Source: Georgenia satyanarayanai (GTDB taxonomy: Bacteria; Actinomycetota; Actinomycetes; Actinomycetales; Actinomycetaceae). Taken from it: a stretch of DNA of 64,000 nucleotides. Both the position numbers and the translations under genes were made by a program. Location: assembly GCF_900116375.1 (NCBI RefSeq), contig NZ_UETB01000015.1, positions 1-64,000 on the forward strand, written 5' to 3'. A model generated the notes under the pieces. That model was not told the origin of the DNA. It was given only the letters and a program-made list of their open reading frames with translations, and did not search any database. Positions 1 to 7,774 of this stretch are shown here, in pieces; position 1 is the first letter of the stretch; the number at the start of each line of letters is the position of its first letter.

Positions 1-170
1 GCGATGCCATCGTCCGGCTCGTCGGCGCGGTCCTGGCCGAGCAGACCGACGAATGGGCCGAAGGCCGCCGCTACCTCGGACTGGAGGTCCTGGCACGCTG
101 CCGCATGAACATCGTGCCCACCACCGACCCCGAGATCGGAGCCGAACACCTACCCGCCCTCACCGCCTGA
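1..170 (+). CDS. IS256-family (mutator-type) transposase, C-terminal end only
   Basis: The window opens inside a gene whose last 55 residues can be read from base 3 to a TGA at 168-170. The segments AIVRLVGAVLAEQTDEWAEG and RRYLGLEVLARC are characteristic of the C-terminal end of IS256/mutator-type DDE transposases. The DNA just after the stop (about 190-222, containing TACACCACTACCCGGGACTT) looks like the right inverted-repeat end of such an element, but the left end is outside the window so this is not proven. It marks the left part of the window as mobile-element-rich. Confidence 0.8.
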   Translation, partial: DAIVRLVGAVLAEQTDEWAEGRRYLGLEVLARCRMNIVPTTDPEIGAEHLPALTA

Positions 171-340
171 ACTATCAAGAAGGAGAACCGAGCGCTACAC
201 CACTACCCGGGACTTGACCAACAGCTCCGGATCCTCATGCAGGCAAAGCTGCCTGGTGACGCCAGTCCATGACCACTTCCTCCCGGCACCTTCCGGCCGC
301 GCGCCGGATCAGGGTTGTCACCATCGGCAGGGCCTGATTT

Positions 341-369
341 CTCCAAGTCCGACTAGTATCTACTTGGAG
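341..369. promoter_or_regulatory. Inverted repeat upstream of the ferredoxin gene, candidate operator
   Basis: CTCCAAGT (341-348) and ACTTGGAG (362-369) form a perfect 8-bp inverted repeat with a 13-base spacer. It lies 41 bases before the ferredoxin start, where a promoter would be expected. A dimeric regulator is the obvious candidate ligand, perhaps the Cys-rich HTH protein encoded convergently at 798-1502; that link is inference. Confidence 0.45.
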
Positions 370-409
370 GGGCGTGAAGTCCGCCTCCCCGGGCCGACAA
401 GGAGGATCC

Positions 410-760
410 ATGACCTACGTCATCGCAGCCCCGTGTATCGACGTGCTGGACCGGGCCTGCGTCGAGGAATGTCCGGTGGACTGCATCTACGAGGGCGAAC
501 GGTCCTTGTACATCCAGCCCGACGAGTGCGTGGACTGCGGCGCCTGTGAACCGGTCTGCCCGGTGGAGGCGATCTACTACGAAGACGACCTGCCCGGGGA
601 GTTCGAACCGTTCCTGGCCGACAACGCCCGCTTCTTCGACCAGGCCTTACGCCAAAGCGAGCCGATCGGCTCCCCGGAAGGGGCCGCGAAGCTGGGCGCA
701 GTCGGCGCGGACACCGAACTGGTTGCCTCCTACGCCCCTGAGGCAGTGCCTGCGCCGTGA
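410..760 (+). CDS. fdxA: 7Fe ferredoxin (FdxA/FdxC type)
   Basis: Small cytoplasmic electron carrier of 116 residues. Cysteines 9, 17, 21, 25, 45, 48, 51 and 55 follow the pattern of actinobacterial seven-iron ferredoxins: the CPVDCIYEG stretch and the CVDCGACEPVCP stretch bind a [3Fe-4S] and a [4Fe-4S] cluster. The ATG at 410 is chosen because an AAGGAGGATCC Shine-Dalgarno lies directly before it; an in-frame GTG at 374 has no such site. The last 40 residues carry no cluster ligands. The convergent neighbour is a Cys-rich regulator, suggesting a redox or iron-sulfur stress module. The electron partner is unknown. Confidence 0.92.
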   Translation: MTYVIAAPCIDVLDRACVEECPVDCIYEGERSLYIQPDECVDCGACEPVCPVEAIYYEDDLPGEFEPFLADNARFFDQALRQSEPIGSPEGAAKLGAVGADTELVASYAPEAVPAP

Positions 761-797
761 CCACGGCGTCTGCGGACCACGGATCATCGAGGCCGGT

Positions 798-1502
798 TCA
801 CACCGTCGTGGACGTTGCACCACCAGCGGTCAAGTGGGCCTCACAGCCAGCTGTGTTGGCGAAAGGGATGAGCCGTTCCACGGTGACCGGCACGTCCAGC
901 CGGTCCAGGGTTCCGCGCATCAAGCCCAGATGCACCGAGCAGACGACGTCTTGATGGGCCTGAGCGACCTCCAGGAACGGACAGTGGCGCTGCAGAATGA
1001 TGGGGTGCCCATCGTCATCGTCGACGCAGACCTCGGGGGCGAAACCGAGCTCGTCCAAGGTGGCGGTCAGTTCGGCGATCGCAGCAGCACCGTTCGCCGC
1101 TTCAGATGTCCCTGTGCGCGACAAGCCCCAGGACCGCCCGGCCTCCACTGCCACCACGGCTGGATCCTGGTTCGTTCGGGTGACGAGCTGGGCCAGCACC
1201 TCAGCGAGCTGGCCGAAGTTCCGACGCCCCTGCTCGGCGTCGGGCACCGGGTTGGCCACGTAGGCAAGCGGCGGGCGCCCGGGTTCGCCGCTGCGCCGCA
1301 CGTGCCGGGAGACCAGCCCATCGCTCTCGAGTCGTTCCAGGTGGAAACGCACGGTGTTGGGATGCAGACCGGTGCGCTCGGCGACCTGCTGCACATGGCA
1401 CCCCGCCGGTGAGCTGCGGAGCACCCCAAGGACACGCAGGCGCGAGGCAGTACGCGCGCGCTCCGCGCTGATGCTCGCCAGACTCTGCCTCACCCCAGCC
1501 AT
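798..1502 (-). CDS. HTH transcriptional regulator, probable Fe-S sensor of SufR-like type
   Basis: Protein of 234 residues. Residues about 22-85 form a winged helix (SSPAGCHVQQVAERTGLHPN is the recognition region), with a following GEPGRPPLAY turn as in SufR/DeoR-like regulators. The C-terminal half carries Cys159, Cys174, Cys188 and Cys220; SufR-type proteins use Cys clusters at similar places to hold a [4Fe-4S] cluster, so a redox or NO/iron-sulfur sensor is inferred. It is four bases downstream of a DoxX-like gene on the same strand and probably co-transcribed with it. A second, clearer SufR lies at the suf operon (51718-52434). Confidence 0.72.
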   Translation of the reverse strand: MAGVRQSLASISAERARTASRLRVLGVLRSSPAGCHVQQVAERTGLHPNTVRFHLERLESDGLVSRHVRRSGEPGRPPLAYVANPVPDAEQGRRNFGQLAEVLAQLVTRTNQDPAVVAVEAGRSWGLSRTGTSEAANGAAAIAELTATLDELGFAPEVCVDDDDGHPIILQRHCPFLEVAQAHQDVVCSVHLGLMRGTLDRLDVPVTVERLIPFANTAGCEAHLTAGGATSTTV

Positions 1503-1506
1503 GATC

Positions 1507-1950
1507 TCACCGCCGGTCAGGCACCGATCTCAGTTCTCCCTTGGCGGCAAGCTCCTCGACGAGCAGGCCGAGCCCGCTGCCGAGCATGAAGACGTCCCGG
1601 GCGATGCCCATCCCGGCCGGCGCCGGGCGAATCCCGTCATCCCGGGTCATCCCAGGCGTCTTGAGATACACCCGCATCAACGCTGCCGAGAACCCGCTCA
1701 GCACGGCCGCAGCCGCCCAGGTCGGAACGACTGGGGCCAGCAGAGCTGTGCCCAGCGCGATCTCAAAGGCAGACAGCGCCTTGCCGAAGCGCACCGGGTC
1801 CACCTTCTTCAGGAACGGGAAGGCGTTGGCGGCCTGGTCCCGCAGCCCCGCGGCGCCCTCGGCATCCAAGGAGCGCTTGGTCACCCCGGTGTTCAAGATG
1901 AAGGCCCCGCAGGCCAGGCGCGGCGGGACATGGTGAAGCTTGACTGCCAT
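1507..1950 (-). CDS. DoxX-like integral membrane protein
   Basis: 147-residue protein starting MAVKLHHVPPRLACGAFILN. It has a long amphipathic N-terminal part followed by hydrophobic segments near residues 65-90 and 115-135, as in short DoxX/DoxD-family membrane proteins, whose biochemical role is poorly known (a link to redox stress has been proposed). The ATG at 1950 is preferred because GAGGA lies seven bases upstream; the open frame extends further without a comparable site. First gene of a two-gene unit with the Cys-rich HTH regulator. Confidence 0.65.
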   Translation of the reverse strand: MAVKLHHVPPRLACGAFILNTGVTKRSLDAEGAAGLRDQAANAFPFLKKVDPVRFGKALSAFEIALGTALLAPVVPTWAAAAVLSGFSAALMRVYLKTPGMTRDDGIRPAPAGMGIARDVFMLGSGLGLLVEELAAKGELRSVPDRR

Positions 1951-2054
1951 GACGATCCTCTCGGGTCCGGAAGACTCCCCATTCGCCGCCGGGCATGTGC
2001 ATCTCCCCGCCAGCGGCAAGCGGATCCTCTTGAGCGAAATTACACGATTCATAC

Positions 2055-2068
2055 ACGGATAAATCCGT
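2055..2068. promoter_or_regulatory. 14-bp palindrome upstream of the DoxX/HTH unit
   Basis: ACGGAT-AA-ATCCGT is a perfect two-fold symmetric site in the AT-richer stretch about 105 bases before the DoxX start. Its position fits an operator for the two-gene unit, plausibly autoregulated by its own HTH protein. No experimental consensus is known to me for this family. Confidence 0.4.
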
Positions 2069-2166
2069 AACGGTGACAAGAGCGACTCACGGTCACGGAT
2101 GAGCGGGCAGATCCCTGAGCAGCGACCAGGACGGGCGACCGCGGGCGTGCCGGGCGGCTCGAGCGT

Positions 2167-2592
2167 CTACGGTGCCTCGGCGGGCACCGGAAGCCAAGGT
2201 CTGGCCACCGTCGCCGCTGCGGTAGACCCGACCTGCGAACGCGGCGAGGAGAAGTCTGTCGTCGAGGTCGGGGTGAACGCCTCGGGGATGCCGTTCTCCG
2301 GCCCCGCTGGCACCCATGCCCCCTCCCGCAGCCGCCACAGCCCTCCTGGCCGGGTCCACCCCGGCCAGCGTCGTGCCACCCCCAGCGGCACCGGCCGGCA
2401 CATGATCGACGAAGGGCAGTGGGAGGGGTGGCTGGTTGTCGACCGCCTCGAAGGTCGCATCAGCGTCTCGGTTGACCATCAAGAGCCGTCCTCGGTAGTA
2501 GCGAGCAGCGTGGCCCGGGGCCGGATCGGCGGCAACGTCCCAGGCGTCGATGCTGGCGCCCTGCTCCCACGTCAGCCCACCGCAGGTCAACA
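2167..2592 (-). pseudogene. Decayed BNR-repeat (sialidase/Ycf48-like) protein
   Basis: No single frame gives a sensible protein, but stitching minus-strand frames gives recognisable text: GLTWEQGASIDAWDVAADPA, then LWRLREGAWVPAGPENG, then GRVYRSGDGGQT, then WLPVPAEAP followed by a stop at 2167. The SGDGGQTW element is an Asp-box/BNR repeat as in sialidase-like beta-propellers. At least two frame changes are needed, one of them inside the CAGACCTTGG stretch near 2198-2207. I read this as a gene inactivated by indels; sequencing errors could mimic it. Propeller proteins of this kind occur in actinobacterial copper clusters. Confidence 0.5.
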
Positions 2593-2857
2593 GCCTGCCG
2601 CGGACCGCCTTGGGCAGAACCCCCTGCGTCCGGGCCCTTCGCCCGTCAGAACGGACCGACGGCCGCGCCGTCGACCCCACCGTAGACGCCACGCCGAGAA
2701 GGGCGCGGGACGACGAATGGTCGACCACCCCGGAGACAGTGCGTGCCGGCTTGCGACGTTGGTCAGCATCCGCCTACCGGGACACCTGGACGGGTTCCGG
2801 TAGACGGACGGGTACGCCCGACCACGATGAAGGGCGGAGGGCCGGTGCTCCACCCGG

Positions 2858-4027
2858 TCAGTGACCCTCGTGGCCGCCCTCAGCCTCGGTGGCGTAGTCA
2901 GGAACTGTGACCTCGGAGCTGGCAGGTGCGGATGTGGGCGGCTGCGAGCTATAGCTGATGCCGTTGGGCTTGTCGCCGACGGGCACGGTCGCCACCGTCT
3001 CGTTGGTGGTCAGGTCCACCACGGAGACGGTGCCGTCGTACATGTTGGTGACCCAGGCTCGCTGGTCACTCGGCTCGATGACGACGCCGTGAGGTCCGGC
3101 GCCGGTGGGGATGGTGGCTTCAACGGTCATGGACTCGGGGTCGATGACGGAGAGGGTGTCGCCCGGGGCATCCTCGGTGCCCTGGTCGGCGGAGAGCAGG
3201 CGGGTTCCATCTGCCGTGAGGTACAGCTGGACCGGCGGCGCGGAGACCGGCACCGATCCGATGACCTCCTGCTCGGCCAGGTCGACCTTGGCCACGGTGC
3301 TGGAGCCGGCGAGGCTGACATAGGCGTAACGCCCGTCGACGGCGACCTGCACCGGGGACTCCCCGACCGGGATGGTCGCGGTGACCTCGTTCGTCGCCGT
3401 GTCGAGGACGTCAATGGTCCCGGCGCTGGTGTTGGCGATGACGAGCGCGGCGCCGTCCGGGGTTGGCCGCAGCCCGTGCGGGCCGGCGCTGAGGTCGACG
3501 GTGGCGACGGGCTCGAGCGGGTCGGCGTCGAAGACGCTGAGCGTGTCCTCCCCGGCGTTGGTGACGTACACCCGCTGGCCGTCCGGGCTGAGCACGACGT
3601 GCGCGGGGCTGGGTCCGGTGGGTGCGGTTCCGGCCAGCTCGTAGGTCGCCGTGTCCAGTGCCACCAGCGCGTTGGCGTCGCCACTGACCGCCCAGACGCT
3701 GGTCCCGTCCGGACCGACCTGGAGGTTGTGCGGGCTCTCGACCCCCGAGATGGTGCTCACCACCTCCCCGGTGGCCGCATCAATGGCGGTCAGGGAGTCA
3801 CCGTCCTCGTTGGCGACCCACACGGTACCGGTGACCGCACCCGTCCCCTCTTTCTGTGTCGCCTCCTCGGTTTCCGCCGGATCCTGCGGCGACGGTGCGG
3901 TGGTGGAAGGCTCAGAGGTTTCTGAGCCAGGGGTGCTCTGCCCGCAGGCAGCCAGCGTCAGTGCGGCCGTCACGGCGAGCACGGTCAGGGGCAGAGCACG
4001 GTGGTGGACACGTGAACGATTGAGCAC
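2858..4027 (-). CDS. YncE-like beta-propeller lipoprotein
   Basis: 389 residues. A signal peptide ends in the lipobox LAAC with Cys28, so the protein is probably anchored outside the cell. A Ser/Thr/Glu-rich linker (about 30-65) is followed by seven WD40/YVTN-type blades, with repeated motifs such as VYVTNAGEDTLSVFDAD and AWVTNMYDGTVSVVD. The C-terminus EGGHEGH is His-rich and could bind metal. The GTG at 4027 is chosen because AGGAGAAATAAC precedes it and the signal peptide begins there. In a copper cluster it may bind or shuttle metal; this is inference. Confidence 0.8.
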   Translation of the reverse strand: MLNRSRVHHRALPLTVLAVTAALTLAACGQSTPGSETSEPSTTAPSPQDPAETEEATQKEGTGAVTGTVWVANEDGDSLTAIDAATGEVVSTISGVESPHNLQVGPDGTSVWAVSGDANALVALDTATYELAGTAPTGPSPAHVVLSPDGQRVYVTNAGEDTLSVFDADPLEPVATVDLSAGPHGLRPTPDGAALVIANTSAGTIDVLDTATNEVTATIPVGESPVQVAVDGRYAYVSLAGSSTVAKVDLAEQEVIGSVPVSAPPVQLYLTADGTRLLSADQGTEDAPGDTLSVIDPESMTVEATIPTGAGPHGVVIEPSDQRAWVTNMYDGTVSVVDLTTNETVATVPVGDKPNGISYSSQPPTSAPASSEVTVPDYATEAEGGHEGH

Positions 4028-4404
4028 GTTATTTCTCCTGGACTTGGCAGTGGAAAAGGCCAAGGACCACTCTGGAGGTCCGGTGTGGACGCCGGATAGC
4101 CGTTCGACGAAGGTTCGACCAAGGTCGGACGCGAACTGGCAAGCGCACTGTTCGGGATGCCCATCGGTGCTGACGCACCTGTGGTGGACGCAGTGCACGC
4201 GGATGTCGCTTGACCAGCGGTCAGCACCAGCATCGGTGACTGTCGATGAGGTCGAGCTTGCGGCAGCTGTGCCCTCGTCGATGCCGTCCGCTCCCCGGCA
4301 TTCAGGGCTGTGTGCTCCTCAATCGTTCACTCGCCCGCATGCCCCGTCCCGTCCTCCCGAGGAATGGCGGATATCCCGCGATGCGATGATGGCCGCCGGG
4401 CGGG
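4028..4404. other. Gap without recognisable gene
   Basis: 377 bases between the propeller lipoprotein start and the multicopper oxidase stop. It contains the promoter and Shine-Dalgarno of the lipoprotein gene. Short open frames exist on both strands but none resembles a known protein or has good start signals. Confidence 0.5.
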
Positions 4405-5886
4405 TCAGCGGGTGTCGATGACCGCCATCATCCCGGCGTCTTCGTGGTCGAGGATGTGGCAGTGGTAGACGCTGCGGCCCGGGTGGTGGGTGAAGTCCAC
4501 CAGCGTCCGGACCCGGCCGTTGGCGGGAACGTTGATGACGTCGCGCCAGACCGGCTCTGACACCGGCTCGCCGTTGTCCTCGACGAGTTGCATGGGCCAG
4601 ACGTGCAGGTGGAAGGGATGGTCCATCGGCGTGGGGTTGGTGATGGTCCACTCCTCCACTGACCCGGCGGCGACCTGCTGGTCGACCCGGTCGGCGTCGA
4701 AGGCGCGGCCGTCGAAGCCCAGGTCCACCATGGACCCCCTCCGGCCACGACCCATCATCCTCCCGCCCATGGTGATGGTGAAGGCGATCTCCCGCCGATC
4801 ACTGAGCGGGCGGTCGCGCAGGTCCGGGTCTGCAGGTCGTTCGGGCACCGGTCCCGGGGCGGCGGCCTGATCCCCGGAGACGACCATGGTGGCCAGGGTG
4901 GTAGGCCCGGACAGGTCCCCGCCGCCCATCATCATGCCCATCCCGCCGCGGTCATACCCCAGTGAACGCAGCTCGCTGGTGCCCGAGCGGGTGGTCACCA
5001 GCAGGTCCGCGCGGTTGCCCGGCGCCAGCAGCACCTGCTCGACCTCCCGGGCGACGGGTTCGTGGCCGCCGTCGATGCCCAGCAACGCAAGCCTCTGCCC
5101 GGGCAGGGCCAGGCGCAGGTAGCGGGACGTGCACGCGTTGACCACTCGCCAGCGTTCCCGTTCTCCCGGACGGGCGGTGAGCTCTGGCCGGACCTGACCG
5201 TTGACCAGGACAAGGTCCCCTTCCCGGCCCATCATCACCTTCGGTGCCGATACCGGCGCGATCGCACCGTCGCGATCCAGCGTGATGTCCGAGACGATCA
5301 GGACCCGCTCCCGGCTGACCGGCACCTCATCGCCCTCCACGATCAGGGCGCCGTACAGGCCGCCGAAGACCTGGTCGGCCACCGTGCCGTGGCGGTGGGG
5401 GTGGTACCAGAACACCCCGGTCGGGTGGTCCTCGGGCAGGTCGAAGCGGTACTCGAAGGTCTGCCCCGGGTCGACGTTGATGAAGGGGTTGTCCCCGTTG
5501 TCCCGCGGGGAGACCAAGAGGCCGTGGGTGTGCAGGTTGGTCGGCATATCGAGCTCGTTGCGCAGTAGCACCTCGATGCGGTCCCCGGGACGCGCCCGCC
5601 AGGTCTGCCCCGGGACGGTGCCGTTGTAGGTCAGCACCCGGGCAGGACGCCCGGCAATGGTCGTCTCCCGTGGGGCAGCGACAAGCTCCACTCGCAGGAG
5701 CCCGCCCTGGCTGCGCATCACCGCAGGCTCGGTCAACGCCACTGATCCGTCTGCCGGTGGGCGCAACGTGGCCGGCCGGTCGGGCCAGGGAAAGCCAGTG
5801 CGGGACAGGCCCACCCCGCCGACGACCACACCCAGCGCCCCCAGCGCCCCGAGCCGGAGTGCCTCGCGGCGGGTGATCGGCTCCAC
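4405..5886 (-). CDS. Multicopper oxidase
   Basis: 493 residues. The N-terminus TRREALRLGALGALGVVVGG is a Tat signal, so the folded enzyme is exported. Copper ligands are visible: HTH at 119-121, YHPHRHG at 161-167, HPFHLH in the C-terminal domain and HCH at 475-477 with His481 and Met486 as the type 1 site. This is the CueO/CopA-oxidase pattern; such enzymes oxidise Cu(I) or other substrates with reduction of O2 to water. A Met/Gly-rich stretch (GGMGMMMGGGD) near residue 315 is similar to the Met-rich inserts that help bind Cu(I). It follows the SHOCT gene by three bases. Confidence 0.93.
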   Translation of the reverse strand: MEPITRREALRLGALGALGVVVGGVGLSRTGFPWPDRPATLRPPADGSVALTEPAVMRSQGGLLRVELVAAPRETTIAGRPARVLTYNGTVPGQTWRARPGDRIEVLLRNELDMPTNLHTHGLLVSPRDNGDNPFINVDPGQTFEYRFDLPEDHPTGVFWYHPHRHGTVADQVFGGLYGALIVEGDEVPVSRERVLIVSDITLDRDGAIAPVSAPKVMMGREGDLVLVNGQVRPELTARPGERERWRVVNACTSRYLRLALPGQRLALLGIDGGHEPVAREVEQVLLAPGNRADLLVTTRSGTSELRSLGYDRGGMGMMMGGGDLSGPTTLATMVVSGDQAAAPGPVPERPADPDLRDRPLSDRREIAFTITMGGRMMGRGRRGSMVDLGFDGRAFDADRVDQQVAAGSVEEWTITNPTPMDHPFHLHVWPMQLVEDNGEPVSEPVWRDVINVPANGRVRTLVDFTHHPGRSVYHCHILDHEDAGMMAVIDTR

Positions 5887-5889
5887 CGC

Positions 5890-6147
5890 TCAGCCCTCTG
5901 GACCCTCAAGGCGCCGGCGCCGCTCGTCGTACTCCGTGGCGTCGATCTCTCCCCGGGCGTACCGCTCATCGAGAACGTCCAGCGCGCGGCTGCGCCCCCC
6001 AGGCCGCGAGGAGCGCTGCCCACCGCGGTCACCCCCGAACAGGAGCCGGATCAGCACCACCACCAGCACGACGACACCGACCACGAGCAGGAGTAAGAAA
6101 AACCAGCCCCAGCCCATTGCCCACGAACCCATGTCGTGCCATCCCAT
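5890..6147 (-). CDS. SHOCT-domain membrane protein
   Basis: 85 residues. A Trp/Gly/Met-rich start (MGWHDMGSWAMGWGW) leads into one membrane helix at about 16-37; the C-terminal 30 residues (LDERYARGEIDATEYDERRR) are a SHOCT domain, a short helical module often found in oligomerising small proteins. GGAGATGGC precedes the ATG. It sits immediately before the multicopper oxidase, so the two are probably translated from one message. The Met/His residues at the N-terminus could contact copper; function unproven. Confidence 0.82.
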   Translation of the reverse strand: MGWHDMGSWAMGWGWFFLLLLVVGVVVLVVVLIRLLFGGDRGGQRSSRPGGRSRALDVLDERYARGEIDATEYDERRRRLEGPEG

Positions 6148-6225
6148 GCCATCTCCTCGGAGTCGGTTCCTGGCGCCGGAGGTTGTGCCTAGCCGGGCTT
6201 ACACTTCCGGCCCTTCTACGCGTCC

Positions 6226-6457
6226 TCAGAGCGTCTCCAACAATTGCTCCGTCTCGCTGATCTCGGCCTGCTGGTCATCGATGACCTTCTGCGCCAGCTC
6301 CAGCGCCTCGGGGTTCTCCCCGCCATGGCCCACCGGCGGCTGCCGGTTCGCGGTGGCGGTGTCATCGACCGGTGGCGCTGCCCGGGACCGTGCACCCGGC
6401 AAGGAGCCCGCCCAGCGTCACCGCCGACAAGACTCGTGGGCCCAGGCGTGCGCGCAC
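6226..6457 (-). pseudogene. Decayed second copy of a DUF305 lipoprotein
   Basis: From a GTG at 6457 (with GAAAGG upstream) one reads a lipoprotein signal ending SAVTLGGLLAGC and then a stop. In another frame the remaining DNA encodes GGENPEALELAQKVIDDQQA followed by EISETEQLLETL and a stop at 6226. That tail is nearly the same as the tail of the intact DUF305 protein at 6535-7164. The middle of the gene, with its His pairs, is deleted and the two ends are out of frame. A tandem duplication that then decayed is the simplest reading. Confidence 0.7.
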
Positions 6458-6534
6458 AGAGGCGTGGTCCTTTCGAGAGGCGACATGGGCCGGCGGGCGA
6501 GCCGGGGGGTGGCTCGCCCACCGGCGGATCCATG

Positions 6535-7164
6535 TCACAGGCCCTGGAGGAGCTCCTCCATCTCGGTGATCTCGGCCTGCTGGTCATCGATGATCTTCTG
6601 GGCCAGCTCCAGCGCCTGCGGGTTCTCCCCGCCGTCGAGCTCCTCCTGGGCCATGTCCACCGCGCCGCGGTGGTGGGCGATCATCAGCTCCAGGAACCGC
6701 TGGTCGAACTCGGCGCCGGACAGGGACTCCAGGTCGGCCATGGCCTCCTCCTGGCTCATGCCCTCCATGTCCATGTCACCGTGGTCCATGCCCTCCATGC
6801 CACCCATCGGGGAGGTCTCCTCCCCCCAGGCCTCGAGCCAGGAGGTCATCTTCTCGATCTCCGGGCCCTGAGCGGCGGAGATCCGCTCCGCGAGGGAGCG
6901 CACCTCCTCGCTGTCCGCCTTCTCCACGGCCAGGTCGGCCATCTCGATGGCGCCCTCGTGGTGGACGATCATCATCTGGGCGAACATCGTGTCCGCGTCG
7001 TTGTGCACGTCCTCCGCCTCCGTCGCGCTGCCGGTCGTCTCCTCCGCGGCGGTGCCCGCAGCCGGCTCCTCCGGTGTGGTCTCCCCGCCGTCACCGCACG
7101 CGGCAAGGGCAAGAGTCAGCGCGATCCCGCCGGCAACGGCCGCGAGTCGGGTCCTGAGTGTCAC
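6535..7164 (-). CDS. DUF305 lipoprotein, copper-island type
   Basis: 209 residues. The signal peptide ends in the lipobox LAAC (Cys23). Two DUF305 repeats each carry a paired His motif, HHEGAIEMAD and HHRGAVDMA, with several conserved Met residues between them (GGMEGMDHGDMDMEGMSQEE); these are the likely metal ligands. DUF305 proteins form four-helix ferritin-like bundles and are common beside copper resistance genes. GTG at 7164 is chosen because GGAGATCTTCC precedes it and the signal peptide starts there. A CopR-like repeat lies about 140 bases upstream. Confidence 0.88.
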   Translation of the reverse strand: MTLRTRLAAVAGGIALTLALAACGDGGETTPEEPAAGTAAEETTGSATEAEDVHNDADTMFAQMMIVHHEGAIEMADLAVEKADSEEVRSLAERISAAQGPEIEKMTSWLEAWGEETSPMGGMEGMDHGDMDMEGMSQEEAMADLESLSGAEFDQRFLELMIAHHRGAVDMAQEELDGGENPQALELAQKIIDDQQAEITEMEELLQGL

Positions 7165-7302
7165 GGAAGATCTCCATCTGCTGAGTCGGTCGACCGGGAA
7201 GCACAGGGCCCAGGTCGGTGTGGCAGTCCCACGATTGTGGGGGCTACGCGAGGCTAACCACGCGCACCCGGCCGGGACCAAGCGCTGGGAGCACCGCACA
7301 GT

Positions 7303-7322
7303 GAATCTTCATCGAGTCTTCA
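7303..7322 (-). promoter_or_regulatory. CopR-like tandem repeat, site A
   Basis: On the minus strand TGAAGACTCGATGAAGATTC: two TGAAG units with an 11-base period, close to the CopR box of Corynebacterium glutamicum (TGAAGATTT, two bases, TGAAGATTT). It lies between csoR and the DUF305 gene and reads toward the latter. It is one of four related sites in the copper region. Confidence 0.55.
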
Positions 7323-7392
7323 CCACGCCCCGAGACGGACCGGTCGGCAGCCACCAGCACGCCCGCGGGGGCACCGGTGCGGCCCGGTACGG

Positions 7393-7689
7393 TCAGCTAC
7401 GCACCAGCCGGGCGATGGCGTCGGAGGCCTCCTTCAGCTTCGTCGCCTCCTCCTCCCCGCCCACCCGGGCGGCCTCCACCAGGCAGTGGGCCATGTGCTC
7501 ATCGAGCAGCCCGAGCGCGAAGGACTGCAACGCCCGGGAGGCGGCCGAGACCTGGGTGAGGATGTCGATGCAGTACTTGTCCTCCTCCACCATCTTGGCG
7601 ATCCCCCGCACCTGCCCCTCGATGCGGCGCAACCGCACCAGGTGGTCATCCTTCTGCGAGGTGTACCCGTTCACCATCTCCGCCACCAC
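7393..7689 (-). CDS. csoR: CsoR-family copper-sensing repressor
   Basis: 98 residues of the all-helical CsoR/RcnR family. Cys40, His65 and Cys69 give the Cu(I)-binding C-H-C set; counted from the internal Met5 they become 36, 61 and 65, the same numbers as in the Mycobacterium tuberculosis CsoR. The GTG at 7689 has GAGG nine bases upstream; Met5 is a possible alternative start. Cu(I) binding releases the repressor from its operator. A perfect CsoR-type palindrome stands at 7722-7740, just upstream, implying autoregulation. Confidence 0.92.
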   Translation of the reverse strand: MVAEMVNGYTSQKDDHLVRLRRIEGQVRGIAKMVEEDKYCIDILTQVSAASRALQSFALGLLDEHMAHCLVEAARVGGEEEATKLKEASDAIARLVRS

Positions 7690-7721
7690 TTCTCAACCTC
7701 GGAATGTCCCAACACCCACAT

Positions 7722-7740
7722 CATACCCCGTAGGGGTATG
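7722..7740. promoter_or_regulatory. CsoR operator upstream of csoR
   Basis: CATACCCC-GTA-GGGGTATG is a perfect inverted repeat of 8-bp arms with a three-base centre, matching the TACCCC...GGGGTA core known for CsoR operators. It lies between the copA stop and the csoR start. Confidence 0.85.
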
Positions 7741-7774
7741 GGCGGGTGGGTGGTGCCAGCGACACGGAAGGGCT

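Noticed and set aside
4028-4404. Possible transposon remnant before the propeller lipoprotein
   Set aside because: Short frames exist on both strands but none resembles a transposase or resistance gene.
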